64,000 nucleotides of DNA. Origin: Akkermansiaceae bacterium (GTDB lineage: Bacteria > Verrucomicrobiota > Verrucomicrobiia > Verrucomicrobiales > Akkermansiaceae). Shown one piece after another: positions 40,863 to 51,162 of this stretch. Numbering within the stretch: position 1 is the first letter of the stretch; each line of letters starts with the position of its first letter. The stretch is from contig JAGYIT010000007.1 in assembly GCA_018402445.1 (NCBI GenBank), positions 496,001 through 560,000 on the forward strand, given 5' to 3'. Made by a program: the position numbers and the translations under genes. The notes below the pieces were generated by a model, which was given only the letters and a program-made list of their open reading frames with translations, had not been told where the DNA came from and searched no databases.

Positions 40863-41939
40863 GTGAGCAAGAGATTTTTATGTGCTTGGGCGGGTTCCGG
40901 ATCGAAACCGGCGGTGTATCACTGCGTGACGCGTTGCGTCGGGCGTTCCTATTTGTTGGGGGATGAAGAGAAGGAGAAATTCCGGGTTTTCATGCGCATG
41001 CAGGAGAATTTCAGCGGCTGCCGGGTGCTTTCCTACTGCGTGATGTCCAATCACATCCACATTTTGCTGGAGGTTCCACCCATGCCGGAGGGCGGGATTT
41101 CGGACGCGGAGCTGCTCAAGAGGCTTTCCGCCGTCTGGTCGGAGGGGGCGGTGGAGCAGGTGGCGCGGGAGCTTGCGGGTGCGAGGGAGGAGGGGGATGC
41201 GGAGCTGGCGGCGGTGATCCACGCCCGTTTCACCTACCGGATGCACAACCTCAGCGAGTATATGAAGACGGTTTTGCACCGTTTCAGTTGCTGGTTCAAC
41301 CGCACGCACAGCCGCACCGGCACCTTGTGGGAGGAGCGGTTCAAGAGCGTGATCGTGGAGAGCGGCGTGGCCGCGCGGACGATGGCGGCTTACATTGACT
41401 TGAATCCGGTACGGGCGGGAATGGTGGAAGATCCGGCGGAGTATCGCTGGAGCAGCTACGGCGAGGCGGTGGGTGGCGGGGGCAAGGGGAATGGCAAGAA
41501 GGCGCGTGAGGGCTTGGTGCGGGCGTGCATGGGTCACGAGGGCGCGGGCTTTGATGCGGCGCGGTGGAAGGAGGACTCACGGATTTACCGGCGGGCGCTG
41601 GGGCTGGCGCTGGGGCGGAAAACTTCAAATTTCAAATTTCAAACTTCAAGCAAGAGGAAGACTTCGGTGACGAAGAACGAGGCGGAGATGCTGGCCTCGG
41701 AGGATAACGAGACAGTGCTTCCGGATCTGGGAATGGCGAAGATGTTAAGGATGCGCGTGAGGTATTTCACGGACGGGGCGGTGATCGGGAGCAAGGAGTT
41801 TGTGAACGAGGCGTTCGCGGGGGCGCGGGAGAGGTTTACGGAAAGGAGGAAGGATGGCGCGCGGCGGATGCGGGGGAGCGGCGCGGCGGCGAAGGGGACG
41901 CTTTGGAGTATTCGGGATCTGCGGGTGGGTGTGGGGTAG
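40863..41939 (+). CDS. REP-associated-type Y1 (HUH) tyrosine transposase
   Basis: GTG start; CVMSNHIHILLEVP HUH motif, GTLWEERFKSVIVE, YIDLNPVRAGMVEDPAEYRWSSY. Confidence 0.88.
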   Translation: MSKRFLCAWAGSGSKPAVYHCVTRCVGRSYLLGDEEKEKFRVFMRMQENFSGCRVLSYCVMSNHIHILLEVPPMPEGGISDAELLKRLSAVWSEGAVEQVARELAGAREEGDAELAAVIHARFTYRMHNLSEYMKTVLHRFSCWFNRTHSRTGTLWEERFKSVIVESGVAARTMAAYIDLNPVRAGMVEDPAEYRWSSYGEAVGGGGKGNGKKAREGLVRACMGHEGAGFDAARWKEDSRIYRRALGLALGRKTSNFKFQTSSKRKTSVTKNEAEMLASEDNETVLPDLGMAKMLRMRVRYFTDGAVIGSKEFVNEAFAGARERFTERRKDGARRMRGSGAAAKGTLWSIRDLRVGVG

Positions 41940-41984
41940 GGGTTGCAGGTATGTGACCGGATTCCGAATCCAAATCATTGAAGC

Positions 41985-42749
41985 TTGAAAGTTCCTGTCG
42001 CTGGTCGCGTTTCAAGAATGAAGCGGCTTGGCATAACTTTCGGAATCATGGGACAGATCATCGCGCGGCTCATCGCTTGGCTTGCCGGGAAGGTGGTGAT
42101 CTATGCCCTCATCCTAGGCATCCTGCTGGCGATATTCGTGATCAAGGTCGTGCCGCCGATGGTGGTGCGCTACCATGAGAAGGAGCTGGAGTAGGCGATC
42201 GCGGAACTCAGCGAGAGCAATACGGTCGGCGGCGGTGCCGGGCAGGTCACGCTTTCGACGCGGGAGGACGCGACTGAGGAGCTCTCCGTGGTGGAGATCC
42301 CGGCGGGGAAGTCGATGGTTTTCCGTCCGCACTATCTCGTCGCGGTGTCGCATCCGTGCGGCACGCCGCCGCGCATCCGCTCACGCTGGGTGTTCGGGAA
42401 ACTCCACGCCTGGGTGAACCTCCGTTTCCGCTATCTCATCATCGAGGGGGCTGCGAAACTGGTGTTTTCCGCGCAGCGCGGGGTGCAGGTGGAGGAGGTG
42501 CTGCCGGAACTCCCGGGCCGCCGGGTGAACAACCACCTCACCGCCGCCTTCAGCTTGCATGTGAGCCATTCGCCGAAGCGCGCGGAGACCTTCGTTGCCT
42601 ATCTCCGCGGGAAAAACGCCCTGTTCGATGATTTTTTCCGGGGCTCCGGCCACGTGATCCAGCAGCAGGTGACCGGCACGAAACGCAACCCCGTCGCTAG
42701 GATGTGGGAAAGCGTCTTCGGCGTGATCGGGAAGGTTTTCGGGATTTAG
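41985..42749 (+). pseudogene. AIM24-like membrane protein interrupted by one in-frame amber codon
   Basis: ORFs 41985-42194 and 42195-42749 are in the same frame, separated by a single TAG at 42192-42194. Confidence 0.5.
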
Positions 42750-42824
42750 GATGGAATGTTTGACAGGCGCCGGCATGTCGCGACGTTCTCTGCTCCACAC
42801 CGAAAGGTGTTAGCGATCTTTGCC

Positions 42825-43691
42825 ATGAAGCCGATACTCCTAATCCTCGCCGCCACTCTTCCGGTGGCAACCGCCGCCCCCGACGGGAAGCAGCTTTTCA
42901 CCATGAACTGCTCCGCCTGCCACCTGCTCGACCAGATGGTGGTTGGCCCCTCGCTGGTGGAGATGCGGGGCATTTACGATGGGAAGCCAGATGAGTTCGT
43001 GAAATGGTCGATCGCCCCGCAGAAAAAGCGCCCCGGCGCGATCGATATGCCCTCGATGGTTCACGTCGGCGAGGAGGGGCTGCGGGCGATCTATGCGCAC
43101 GTGATGGAGGTTTCGAAAGGCGCGGTGGAGAAAAAGGCGGAGAAAGGCGATCCCTACGCCGCTTCCCCGACACAGGCGGCCCGCCCGCAGGTGATGCGCA
43201 TTTTTATGCCCGACGCTAGCCCGGCCTCCATCGCGGTGGCACTCGATGACATCAACTCGCTCTGTTGGGACGCAGGGAGCAGCCGCCTGCGCTACGCGTG
43301 GACGGGCGGGTTCATCGATGGTTTCCCCTACTGGAAGGGTAATGGAAACGGGCTTGCCAAGCTGTTAGGGCCGGTTCGGTACACCGAGGAGACCTCACCC
43401 TTTGGCGCGGATGCGGAGGTGAAATTCCTTGGCTACAGGCTGGAGGGCGGGCTGCCCGTTTTTCGCTATACGGTCGCCGGACGGATGGTGACGGAGTCTT
43501 ACGCGCCGGTTGCGGAGGGTATGGGTTTTGTTAGGTCGTTCACTGTAGTGACGCCCGAGCCTCTGGTTCTCGATTTCCCGGAGCAGAGCGGCGTCACCGT
43601 TGCCGCTGACAAGGGCAAGCTTGAAGGCGGCAAACTCGCTCTTACACCGGCCGAAGCCGCCGCATTCACACTTACTTTTTCCCTGAAATGA
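42825..43691 (+). CDS. Cytochrome c domain protein
   Basis: DGKQLFTMNCSACHLLDQMVVGPSL; signal peptide. Confidence 0.8.
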   Translation: MKPILLILAATLPVATAAPDGKQLFTMNCSACHLLDQMVVGPSLVEMRGIYDGKPDEFVKWSIAPQKKRPGAIDMPSMVHVGEEGLRAIYAHVMEVSKGAVEKKAEKGDPYAASPTQAARPQVMRIFMPDASPASIAVALDDINSLCWDAGSSRLRYAWTGGFIDGFPYWKGNGNGLAKLLGPVRYTEETSPFGADAEVKFLGYRLEGGLPVFRYTVAGRMVTESYAPVAEGMGFVRSFTVVTPEPLVLDFPEQSGVTVAADKGKLEGGKLALTPAEAAAFTLTFSLK

Positions 43692-45190
43692 AAACCACCG
43701 CCTTTCTCGCCTGGATCACGCTCGGAACCGCCGCCTTCGGATGGACGGAGCATTTCACCTTCGAAAACGTCGCGACCCCGCCGGGCATGGATCCTCAGGT
43801 CGGAGGGATGGATCGGATGCCGGACGGGCGCATCGCCGTCGCGTTCCATCGCGGCGAGGTGATGTTTTTCAATCCCGCCGACGGTTCGTGGAGCCTGTTC
43901 GCGACCGGTTTGCAGGAGCCGCTGGGGATGTTGGTGGAAAGCGCCGACAGCGTGCTCGTGATGCAGCGAGCCGAGCTGACGCGGCTGAAGGATACCGATG
44001 GCGACGGCACCGCCGACGAGTATGAAACCGTGTTCGACGATTTCGGGATGTCGGGGAACTACCATGAGTTCAACTACGGCCCGGCGAGGGATGCGGAGGG
44101 GAACCTTTACATCGTGCTCGGCATCGCCTCGAACGGCGCGGCCATGGGGCCGGAGATCCGCGGCGAGTTCTCGGAGATCGGCCAAGTGGACTTCGAGGGG
44201 ATGATCAACCGCGCGAACTGGGGCAAAAATAAGAATGCCGCCGGCCGGATGTATGCCCGCGTGAAATGGCGCGGCTGGGTGCTGAAACTCTCGCCCGATG
44301 GCAAAACGATGGAGCCCTACGCCAGCGGTTTCCGTTCGCCGAACGGGATCGGCTTCGACGCGAAAGGCCGGCTGCTCATCACTGACAACCAGGGCGACTG
44401 GCGGCCGACCAGTCCATTGTATGATGTCAAGAAAGACGGTTTCTACGGCCATCCCGCCTCGTTGGTTTGGAAAAAAGGCTGGGACGGCGGCGATCCGCGT
44501 CTCATGGATGTGGCCAAGCTCGACGCGATGCAGGTTCCCGCAGCCGGATTTTTCCCGCAGGGCGAACTCGCGAACTCGCCGACCTGGCCGGTGATCATCC
44601 CCGGGAAAGGATTTCCCGAAGGCATGGCCGGGCAAACCGTGATCGGCGAGATGAACCAGCCGAACCTCGTCCGCGTGCTCGATGACGAGGTGGACGGGGT
44701 TTTCCAAACGGCGCTCCTGCCCATGTTCGACGGGTCGCCGCTGGGTCTCGGTAACAACCGCATGGTGTTCGGCGAGGACGGCTCGATGTATGTCGGCAAA
44801 ACCGCTCTCTCATGGGCCGGCTCCAAGGGCATCACGCGCGTGAAATGGAATGGCAAACCCTTCCTTTCTCTCGATAGGATCAAGGCGTTGCCAGCAGGTT
44901 TCGCCCTGCGCTTCAGCCAGCCGCTCGACGCAGGGACGCTCAAAACCCTTACCGTGAAGCGCCACACCTACGATTACCTCCAGGCATACGGCGCTCCGAA
45001 GAAGGACGAGAAGCTCCTAGAGATCGTCGGAGCCACGCTTTCCGGAGACGGTATGACAGTGACCCTGGATGTCGGTGCGCTGAAGGAAAAGTATCTGCAC
45101 CTCATCGATATGACCGGGCTGCGCGCGAAGGACGGTGGCAAGGTTCTCGGTAAGAAGGCGTGGTATCACGTCGTCAAAGCTCCCCACTGA
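43688..45190 (+). CDS. Sugar dehydrogenase-like beta-propeller protein
   Basis: GGMDRMPDGRIAVAFHRGEV, SGFRSPNGIGFDAKGRLLITDNQGDWRPTSPLYDV; overlaps the cytochrome c stop. Confidence 0.75.
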   Translation: MKTTAFLAWITLGTAAFGWTEHFTFENVATPPGMDPQVGGMDRMPDGRIAVAFHRGEVMFFNPADGSWSLFATGLQEPLGMLVESADSVLVMQRAELTRLKDTDGDGTADEYETVFDDFGMSGNYHEFNYGPARDAEGNLYIVLGIASNGAAMGPEIRGEFSEIGQVDFEGMINRANWGKNKNAAGRMYARVKWRGWVLKLSPDGKTMEPYASGFRSPNGIGFDAKGRLLITDNQGDWRPTSPLYDVKKDGFYGHPASLVWKKGWDGGDPRLMDVAKLDAMQVPAAGFFPQGELANSPTWPVIIPGKGFPEGMAGQTVIGEMNQPNLVRVLDDEVDGVFQTALLPMFDGSPLGLGNNRMVFGEDGSMYVGKTALSWAGSKGITRVKWNGKPFLSLDRIKALPAGFALRFSQPLDAGTLKTLTVKRHTYDYLQAYGAPKKDEKLLEIVGATLSGDGMTVTLDVGALKEKYLHLIDMTGLRAKDGGKVLGKKAWYHVVKAPH

Positions 45191-45350
45191 GGATCAGAAC
45201 CACGCCAAAAACCCTGAGGCGACGAGGATCGATTCCTCGCGGGATCTCGCCTGGCGTTTGCCGCCGGTGACATCGGGAAAGACGGCTTCGTGCCGAGGTT
45301 CTGCGGCTCTTGGAAGGCGGGTGTCGTCGCGCACGCCTGCGAGAAGGAGG

Positions 45351-47000
45351 CTAAGGAGCGGTGATGCTCTGTGAAATGGAATCATTGGCGGGGCGCTGGT
45401 CGGTCTGTCCGCCGGAGAGCCGCACGCCGCCCCGGATGTTCAAGCTTTCGCTGCCGCTGACCGGCACGCTGATCACGCGGGTTTTGCCGGGGGCGAGCGT
45501 GGTGATGTTGGCGTTGGTGGTGACACCGTTCACGTTCACGGAGACGCCGACGTTGACGAGGGTTTCCGTGCCGAGGTTCTGCACGAGCACCTGCGCCTGG
45601 TTTCCCTGCTGGGTGTTGACGGTGGTGATGGACGTGACCGCCGCGTCGTAAACGCCGCGCGTATTGCCGTTTAGGATACGCCACATGTCCGGGACGCCGC
45701 CGCCCGTCGCGGGATCTCCGCCCGGCGGCCCGACGTCCACGAGGGAGGAATTCACCGCGCTGAGGGCGGCGGTGTCGCTGAGATTTTGCGAACCGCCTCG
45801 GCTCATGGTCGCGGCGATTACTCCGGTGACGATGGGCGAGGAAAACGAGGTGCCGGTCACCGAGGCGGCCTGGTTTCCCGGATAAGCGGCGCTCACCGCG
45901 TAGCCCGGAGCGGCCAGCGCCACCTGGCTTCCCGTCGTGGAAAAAGCCAGCGGCTGGTTCCTCGCATCCACCGCACCGACAGCGATCGCCAACGGGCTGG
46001 CGGCGGGATGCATCACTCCTTCTGTGCCGGTGTTGCCCGCAGCGGCGATGACGATCACGCCGGCCTGCTGCGCGTAGGCGAGGGCGTTTTCCACCAGGCC
46101 GCTGCGACCGTTGCCGCCGAGCGAGATGTTGATCAGTTGAGCCCCGGCGTCCACCGCGGCGATGATCCCTTGGGCGATGAGAAAACTGTTCGAAGTGCCG
46201 TTGTCATCCGCGATCCGGACGGAGAGCGGAGTGGCTCCCGGCGCGATGCCGGGGGCGAGCGGGTTCGAGCTGAAAATGAGCGACGCGACGGCGGTGCCAT
46301 GGGCGTTGAGGTCGGCGGCGTTCGCGGGCAGCGGGACGAGGTTGATGCGCTCGATGGTGTTGCGGAACGCGATGTGGTCGGCGATGCCCGTGTCGAGGAT
46401 CGCGATTTTGATGCCTTTTCCCCAGAGCGAGTTGTCGCCCACCACGCCCAGCCACTCAAGTAGCCCGTTACCGAGCGGAGCCGCGCCCGCCTGCGGCCCG
46501 GTGCTGAAATCCGGGATATTGACCGGATAGATGAAACCCGTTTCCTCCGTGCCATCCAGCAGTGCGAGCAGGTCGTCCTCATTGCCGAAGCCGACGTGCA
46601 GGGCGTTGAGCTTGTCGAGCCGTCCTAGCAGGTTCACGCCGTCGCCAAGATTTGATAGAAAGGCATCGAGCGCGGCCTGATCCTTGAAAACGATGACGCG
46701 TTGGTTGGGTAGCGCGCCGTCGTTGATGGCGACCATGTCGAGTCGTCCGGTTTTTTCGCGCACACCGCGTTTGGTGACCGGAGCGCGATCCTGATGAGGA
46801 TAGGATGCGGGTTTCGTGGCCTTAGCGGGAGCTTCCGGTTTCTGCGTGGCTTTGGAAATGGTGAACGTGGCGGCGAGATACGCGAAAAAGCCCACGCAGC
46901 CCAACAACGCGAGCATGGAGAGGCTTTTTACCGTATTGTTCCGTATTTTCACTCGCCCAATGAACACCGGATAGCGGGATTTGTCGCTCGCAGTTTTCAT
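45351..47000 (-). CDS. S8 family subtilisin-like serine protease, N-terminal TM
   Basis: IAILDTGIADH, NAHGTAVASLIFS, GTSFSSPIVTGVIAA catalytic triad motifs. Confidence 0.88.
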   Translation of the reverse strand: MKTASDKSRYPVFIGRVKIRNNTVKSLSMLALLGCVGFFAYLAATFTISKATQKPEAPAKATKPASYPHQDRAPVTKRGVREKTGRLDMVAINDGALPNQRVIVFKDQAALDAFLSNLGDGVNLLGRLDKLNALHVGFGNEDDLLALLDGTEETGFIYPVNIPDFSTGPQAGAAPLGNGLLEWLGVVGDNSLWGKGIKIAILDTGIADHIAFRNTIERINLVPLPANAADLNAHGTAVASLIFSSNPLAPGIAPGATPLSVRIADDNGTSNSFLIAQGIIAAVDAGAQLINISLGGNGRSGLVENALAYAQQAGVIVIAAAGNTGTEGVMHPAASPLAIAVGAVDARNQPLAFSTTGSQVALAAPGYAVSAAYPGNQAASVTGTSFSSPIVTGVIAATMSRGGSQNLSDTAALSAVNSSLVDVGPPGGDPATGGGVPDMWRILNGNTRGVYDAAVTSITTVNTQQGNQAQVLVQNLGTETLVNVGVSVNVNGVTTNANITTLAPGKTRVISVPVSGSESLNIRGGVRLSGGQTDQRPANDSISQSITAP

Positions 47001-47016
47001 TGAAGGTTGCTACATC

Positions 47017-47062
47017 TAACGCAATTCACTTGCGTTAGTTACTTATGCGAATAAGTTGCGTT
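47017..47062. promoter_or_regulatory. Candidate operator: CTAACGCAA-ttcac-TTGCGTTAG palindrome plus a further TTGCGTT half-site
   Basis: Perfect 9-bp inverted repeat at 47017-47039; ACTTAT-gcga-ATAAGT at 47041-47056; TTGCGTTT at 47055-47062; between the divergent subtilase and the metal operon. Confidence 0.6.
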
Positions 47063-47063
47063 T

Positions 47064-47675
47064 ATGTCCGTCGCGCAAGCCACGCCCCGCAACGCCCGCC
47101 CACCTTCCGCGATCATGCGCGACCTCTCCGCCGCGCTGATCCAGCAGATGTTTTACTGGGGGATGGATGCCGCTCATTCCGGCGGAAACGTTTTCGAGAA
47201 ACGTGGATTTCGCAAAAGCGCATCGGCGGGGTTGAAGGGAACGAGCTGTTATTCGCTGCCGTGGCAAGGCGGGGGAATTTTCCTTCACGGCGCGTGCGTC
47301 GGCTGGTTCCCGCCTGAAAATGAAGGCGGGTTCCTTTTCATCAGGCCGTCGGGCAGGTGCCACATCTGGAAGGGCGGCGATCTCCCCGTGCCTGGAAAGT
47401 GGCCTCGCGATTTGCTCGCCCCGGTCAATCCGACCGATCACGTTTCCGCCTTCGCGCCCTTTCTCTCATGGCTGCTGGATCATGAGGAAACGATCCGGCG
47501 CGAGATGGGCGAAGCCTACCGCACGGCCTGCCACCGCAAATACCGCTCGCTGCCCAAAAGCAGTCCCTGGCTCGCACCCGCCGACGGCGAGGCATGGCTG
47601 CGGCTGTTTCTACAGGCACCTGTCCAGGCACCGCCCGCGAAGCGATTTCCCGCGAAAAACCATCCCACTAGATAA
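47064..47675 (+). CDS. Hypothetical protein, first gene of the metal operon
   Basis: ORF MSVAQATPRNARPPSAIMRDLSAALIQQMFYWGMDAAH immediately downstream of the palindrome; same strand as the COG0523/Znu genes. Confidence 0.6.
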   Translation: MSVAQATPRNARPPSAIMRDLSAALIQQMFYWGMDAAHSGGNVFEKRGFRKSASAGLKGTSCYSLPWQGGGIFLHGACVGWFPPENEGGFLFIRPSGRCHIWKGGDLPVPGKWPRDLLAPVNPTDHVSAFAPFLSWLLDHEETIRREMGEAYRTACHRKYRSLPKSSPWLAPADGEAWLRLFLQAPVQAPPAKRFPAKNHPTR

Positions 47676-47811
47676 CGCTCCTTCACCTCTGTCCTGCACA
47701 ACGCCCTCTGCACCGCCCCCGAAGTCGCCGCCTTGCAATACGGCGGATCCTTCCCCATCCCTAGCTTCAATCCCAAAGAATCATTCAATGGATCCAATCT
47801 AACACAAAAAT

Positions 47812-49152
47812 ATGAACACCACCAAACTACCCGTCACCGTCCTCACCGGCTTCCTCGGCTCTGGCAAAACCACCCTCCTCAACCGCATCCTCACGGAAAA
47901 TCACGGCCTCCGCATCGCCGTAATCGAAAATGAATTCGGCGAGGTCGGCATCGACCACGAACTCGTCATCAACGCCGATGAGGAAATCTTCGAAATGAAC
48001 AACGGCTGCATCTGCTGCACCGTGCGCGGCGATCTCATTCGCATCATCGGCAGCCTCATGAAGCGCCGCGACCAGTTCGACCACATCCTCATCGAAACCA
48101 CCGGCCTCGCCGATCCCGGCCCCGTCATCCAAACCTTCTTCGTCGATGATGAAATGAAAGACAAGCTCGCCCTCAACGCCATTGTAACCCTCGTCGATGC
48201 CCGCCACATCCCGCTTCACCTCGAATCCAGCGAGGAGGCGGTGAAACAAATCGCCTTCGCCGATTCCATCCTGCTCAACAAAACCGACCTCGTAACCCCC
48301 GCAGAACTCCACGCCCTCGAAGCCCGCATCAAAGCCATCAACGGCGTCGCCAAACTACAGCGCTGCCAAAACGCCAACATCCCCATCGACAGCGTACTCG
48401 ACATCGGCGGCTTCAATCTCGACCGCGCCATCGGCATCGACCCGCGTTTTCTCGATCCCGAATACCCCTTCGAATGGGGCGGCATACTCGAAGTTTCCGC
48501 AGGCACCCTCACCTTCGAGGCCAATGAAAACCCCGACCCGTCCATGACCGCCGTCCTCATCCCGGTCAGCGCCACCGACGAAGAATCGCTCGCCCTCGCC
48601 CGCGAAATCGCCGTCCGCGCATTTTCCCACGATGCCATCGAAGCATCCTCCGGCAGCGCACTCACCGCAGATGGAACCCCCTACGACCTCATCCTCCAAG
48701 AAGGCACCATGAGCTGGACATGCAAAATCGAAACCACAGGCCCGCTCGCCATCTTCACCCAACACTACCCCGAAGAACTCGACCTGAAATTTCTCTCACA
48801 AACCGGCGAACTCCAGCCCGCCATCTCCGCATCCTACAAACCCGATCACAGCCACGACGAAACCGTCACATCCGTCGGCATCCAGGCCGATGGCGATTGC
48901 GATGAGAAAAAACTCAACACCTGGCTCTCCAAGCTTCTCCGCGAGCGCGGCACCGACATCTACCGCATGAAAGGCGTCTTCGCCATCAAGGGAAACCCCA
49001 ACCGCTTCATCTTTCAGGGCGTCCACATGCTGCTCGATCCCGCCGATGGCGGCCCATGGGGAAACAAACCACGCCGCACCAGCCTCGTCTTCATCGGCCG
49101 CGATCTCGACCGCGCAGAACTCAACCAATCCTTCCGCAAATGCCTCGCCTAA
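47812..49152 (+). CDS. COG0523 (CobW/ZigA-like) GTPase 1
   Basis: [37 protein letters not shown]. Confidence 0.93.
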   Translation: MNTTKLPVTVLTGFLGSGKTTLLNRILTENHGLRIAVIENEFGEVGIDHELVINADEEIFEMNNGCICCTVRGDLIRIIGSLMKRRDQFDHILIETTGLADPGPVIQTFFVDDEMKDKLALNAIVTLVDARHIPLHLESSEEAVKQIAFADSILLNKTDLVTPAELHALEARIKAINGVAKLQRCQNANIPIDSVLDIGGFNLDRAIGIDPRFLDPEYPFEWGGILEVSAGTLTFEANENPDPSMTAVLIPVSATDEESLALAREIAVRAFSHDAIEASSGSALTADGTPYDLILQEGTMSWTCKIETTGPLAIFTQHYPEELDLKFLSQTGELQPAISASYKPDHSHDETVTSVGIQADGDCDEKKLNTWLSKLLRERGTDIYRMKGVFAIKGNPNRFIFQGVHMLLDPADGGPWGNKPRRTSLVFIGRDLDRAELNQSFRKCLA

Positions 49153-50225
49153 CCGAACCCGAAGAATTTGAGGAAATCGAAATCCGCTCCGCCGCAGACC
49201 TACTGCCCCTCGCATGGTCGGCAGATCTCCCCGACTACGCTCTCGATATCCGCTGGTCGCCCGACGGCACCTACCTCGCCGCCCTCCCCAGCACCGGCCA
49301 GCCGGAAATCCATCACCGCCAGGGAAATGAAGTCCTCGCCCTCCCATCCCACCGAGGCGGCAACGGCAGCCTCGCCTGGCACCCGGACGGCACCACCCTC
49401 GCCACCTTCGGCCAAGACGGCATCCTCCGCCTCCACCACATCGCCACCCACACCGCCCGCGAAATCCAGCTCCCCCGAGGCTGGGCCGAGCGCTGCGCAT
49501 GGAATGCCGATGGCTCTCTCATCGCCGCCGCCGTCGGCAAAGCCGTCCACATCATCGATCCACACACCCTCGAAACCCTCCACCTCATCGACGACCACCG
49601 CTCCACCGTCACCGATCTCGCCTGGCACCCCACCCTCTTGAATCAACTCGCCACCGCCAGCGATGGCGGCGCACGCATGTGGCGGCTCGGAGAAACCAAA
49701 CCCCACGCTCGCATCGACGATGGCATCGCCGCCGTGCTAACCACCTGGAGTCCCGATGGCCGCTGGGTCGTCACCAGCGACCAAACACCCTCCGTCCACC
49801 TCTTCGATATGAAAAAGCGCACCCCGCTCTTCATCCAGGGCTTCGAGACCAAGATCAAAGCCCTCGCCTGGCAAACCGGCGGCACGAAAAACCTCCCTTG
49901 GCTCGCCCTCGCCGGCAGCCCTGCCATCACCGTTTGGCCATGTTTCGGAAAAAACGGCCCGCGCGGTGCTACACCCATTCAACTCTACGGCCACCTCAAG
50001 GAAGTCACCACCCTAGATTTCCCCAAAGAAGGCCCCTACCTCGCCTCCGGCGCGCGCGATGGATTCGTCCTACTATGGCTCCCGCACCACTCCAACGGCC
50101 CCGCTTTCATTGCCCGAGAAGAAAACGAAATCACCGCCCTCCGCTGGTCCCCGGATGGCCTCAACCTCGCCTACGCCACCAACACCGGCCACCTCGCCAT
50201 CCACTCTCTCACAACAAAAGACTAA
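49140..50225 (+). CDS. Cytoplasmic WD40-repeat protein
   Basis: About eight WSPDG/WHPDG...-type repeats; start overlaps the COG0523 stop; no signal peptide. Confidence 0.85.
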   Translation: MPRLTEPEEFEEIEIRSAADLLPLAWSADLPDYALDIRWSPDGTYLAALPSTGQPEIHHRQGNEVLALPSHRGGNGSLAWHPDGTTLATFGQDGILRLHHIATHTAREIQLPRGWAERCAWNADGSLIAAAVGKAVHIIDPHTLETLHLIDDHRSTVTDLAWHPTLLNQLATASDGGARMWRLGETKPHARIDDGIAAVLTTWSPDGRWVVTSDQTPSVHLFDMKKRTPLFIQGFETKIKALAWQTGGTKNLPWLALAGSPAITVWPCFGKNGPRGATPIQLYGHLKEVTTLDFPKEGPYLASGARDGFVLLWLPHHSNGPAFIAREENEITALRWSPDGLNLAYATNTGHLAIHSLTTKD

Positions 50226-50229
50226 TCCC

Positions 50230-51162
50230 ATGAAAAGACGCCACCTCCTACTATTCCCACTCATCGCCCTCTTCGCCGCCTGCAAACCCGCAGCCGACTC
50301 CGAATCCAACGCCGACTCCGGAAAAATCCGCATCCTCGCCACCTTCCTTCCCGTCCACGCCCACACCGCCTCCATCGCCGGTGACCGCGCCATCGTGGAA
50401 TCCCTCATCTCAGGCGACACCGGCGCGCACGACTTCTCACCACGTCCTGCCGACATGCAGCGCATCGCCCAAGCCGATGTGCTTGTATTCAACGGTGCCG
50501 GCATGGAGCCATACCTCGACGACCTCATCAAACAGGCCGCCAAAAAAGACCTCAAAAAAGTCGATCTCTCCAAAGGCATCAAACTCCTCGAAAACACCGA
50601 AGCCCTCGATCACGATCACGATCACGATCACGATCACCATGACCACGGCGATCACAACCCCCACTTCTGGCTCGATCCCATCCTCGCCATCCAACAAGCC
50701 GAAACCCTCCGCGATGCCCTCATCGCCGCCGACCCGCAAGGAGCATCAACCTATCAGGAAAATGCCGCCAGCTACATCGCCAAGCTCCGTGAACTCGACA
50801 CCGCTTTCCTGGAAATCCTCGGCCCGCTTCCATTCAAGAAACTCGTCACCTTCCACGACGCCTTTCCCTACCTAGCGAAACGCTATCAACTCGAAAACAT
50901 CGGCTACATCTCACGCTTCCCCGAGCGCGATCCCGCACCCGCCGAACTCGCCGCCCTCATCGACCGCATTCGCGCCGCCGACGTAAAAATCCTCTTCGCG
51001 GAGACCGGCTACGAACCAGCCCTGCTCCAACGCGTCGCCACCGAAACCGGTGCCAAAGTCTCCACCCTTGACACCCTCGAAGTCGGCGAGCTCGGCCCCG
51101 ACGCCTATCTCAACGGCATGAGGAAAAATCTCGAAACCCTCCGCACCGCCTTCGCCGAATGA
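50230..51162 (+). CDS. znuA: Zinc ABC transporter substrate-binding protein (ZnuA-like)
   Basis: Lipoprotein signal LIALFAACKP; His-rich loop DHDHDHDHDHHDHGDHNPHFWLDP. Confidence 0.92.
   Translation: MKRRHLLLFPLIALFAACKPAADSESNADSGKIRILATFLPVHAHTASIAGDRAIVESLISGDTGAHDFSPRPADMQRIAQADVLVFNGAGMEPYLDDLIKQAAKKDLKKVDLSKGIKLLENTEALDHDHDHDHDHHDHGDHNPHFWLDPILAIQQAETLRDALIAADPQGASTYQENAASYIAKLRELDTAFLEILGPLPFKKLVTFHDAFPYLAKRYQLENIGYISRFPERDPAPAELAALIDRIRAADVKILFAETGYEPALLQRVATETGAKVSTLDTLEVGELGPDAYLNGMRKNLETLRTAFAE

Noticed and set aside
45194-45385. 63-aa minus-strand ORF after the subtilase gene
   Set aside because: Possible small gene overlapping the subtilase stop, but no recognisable family or ribosome-binding evidence.
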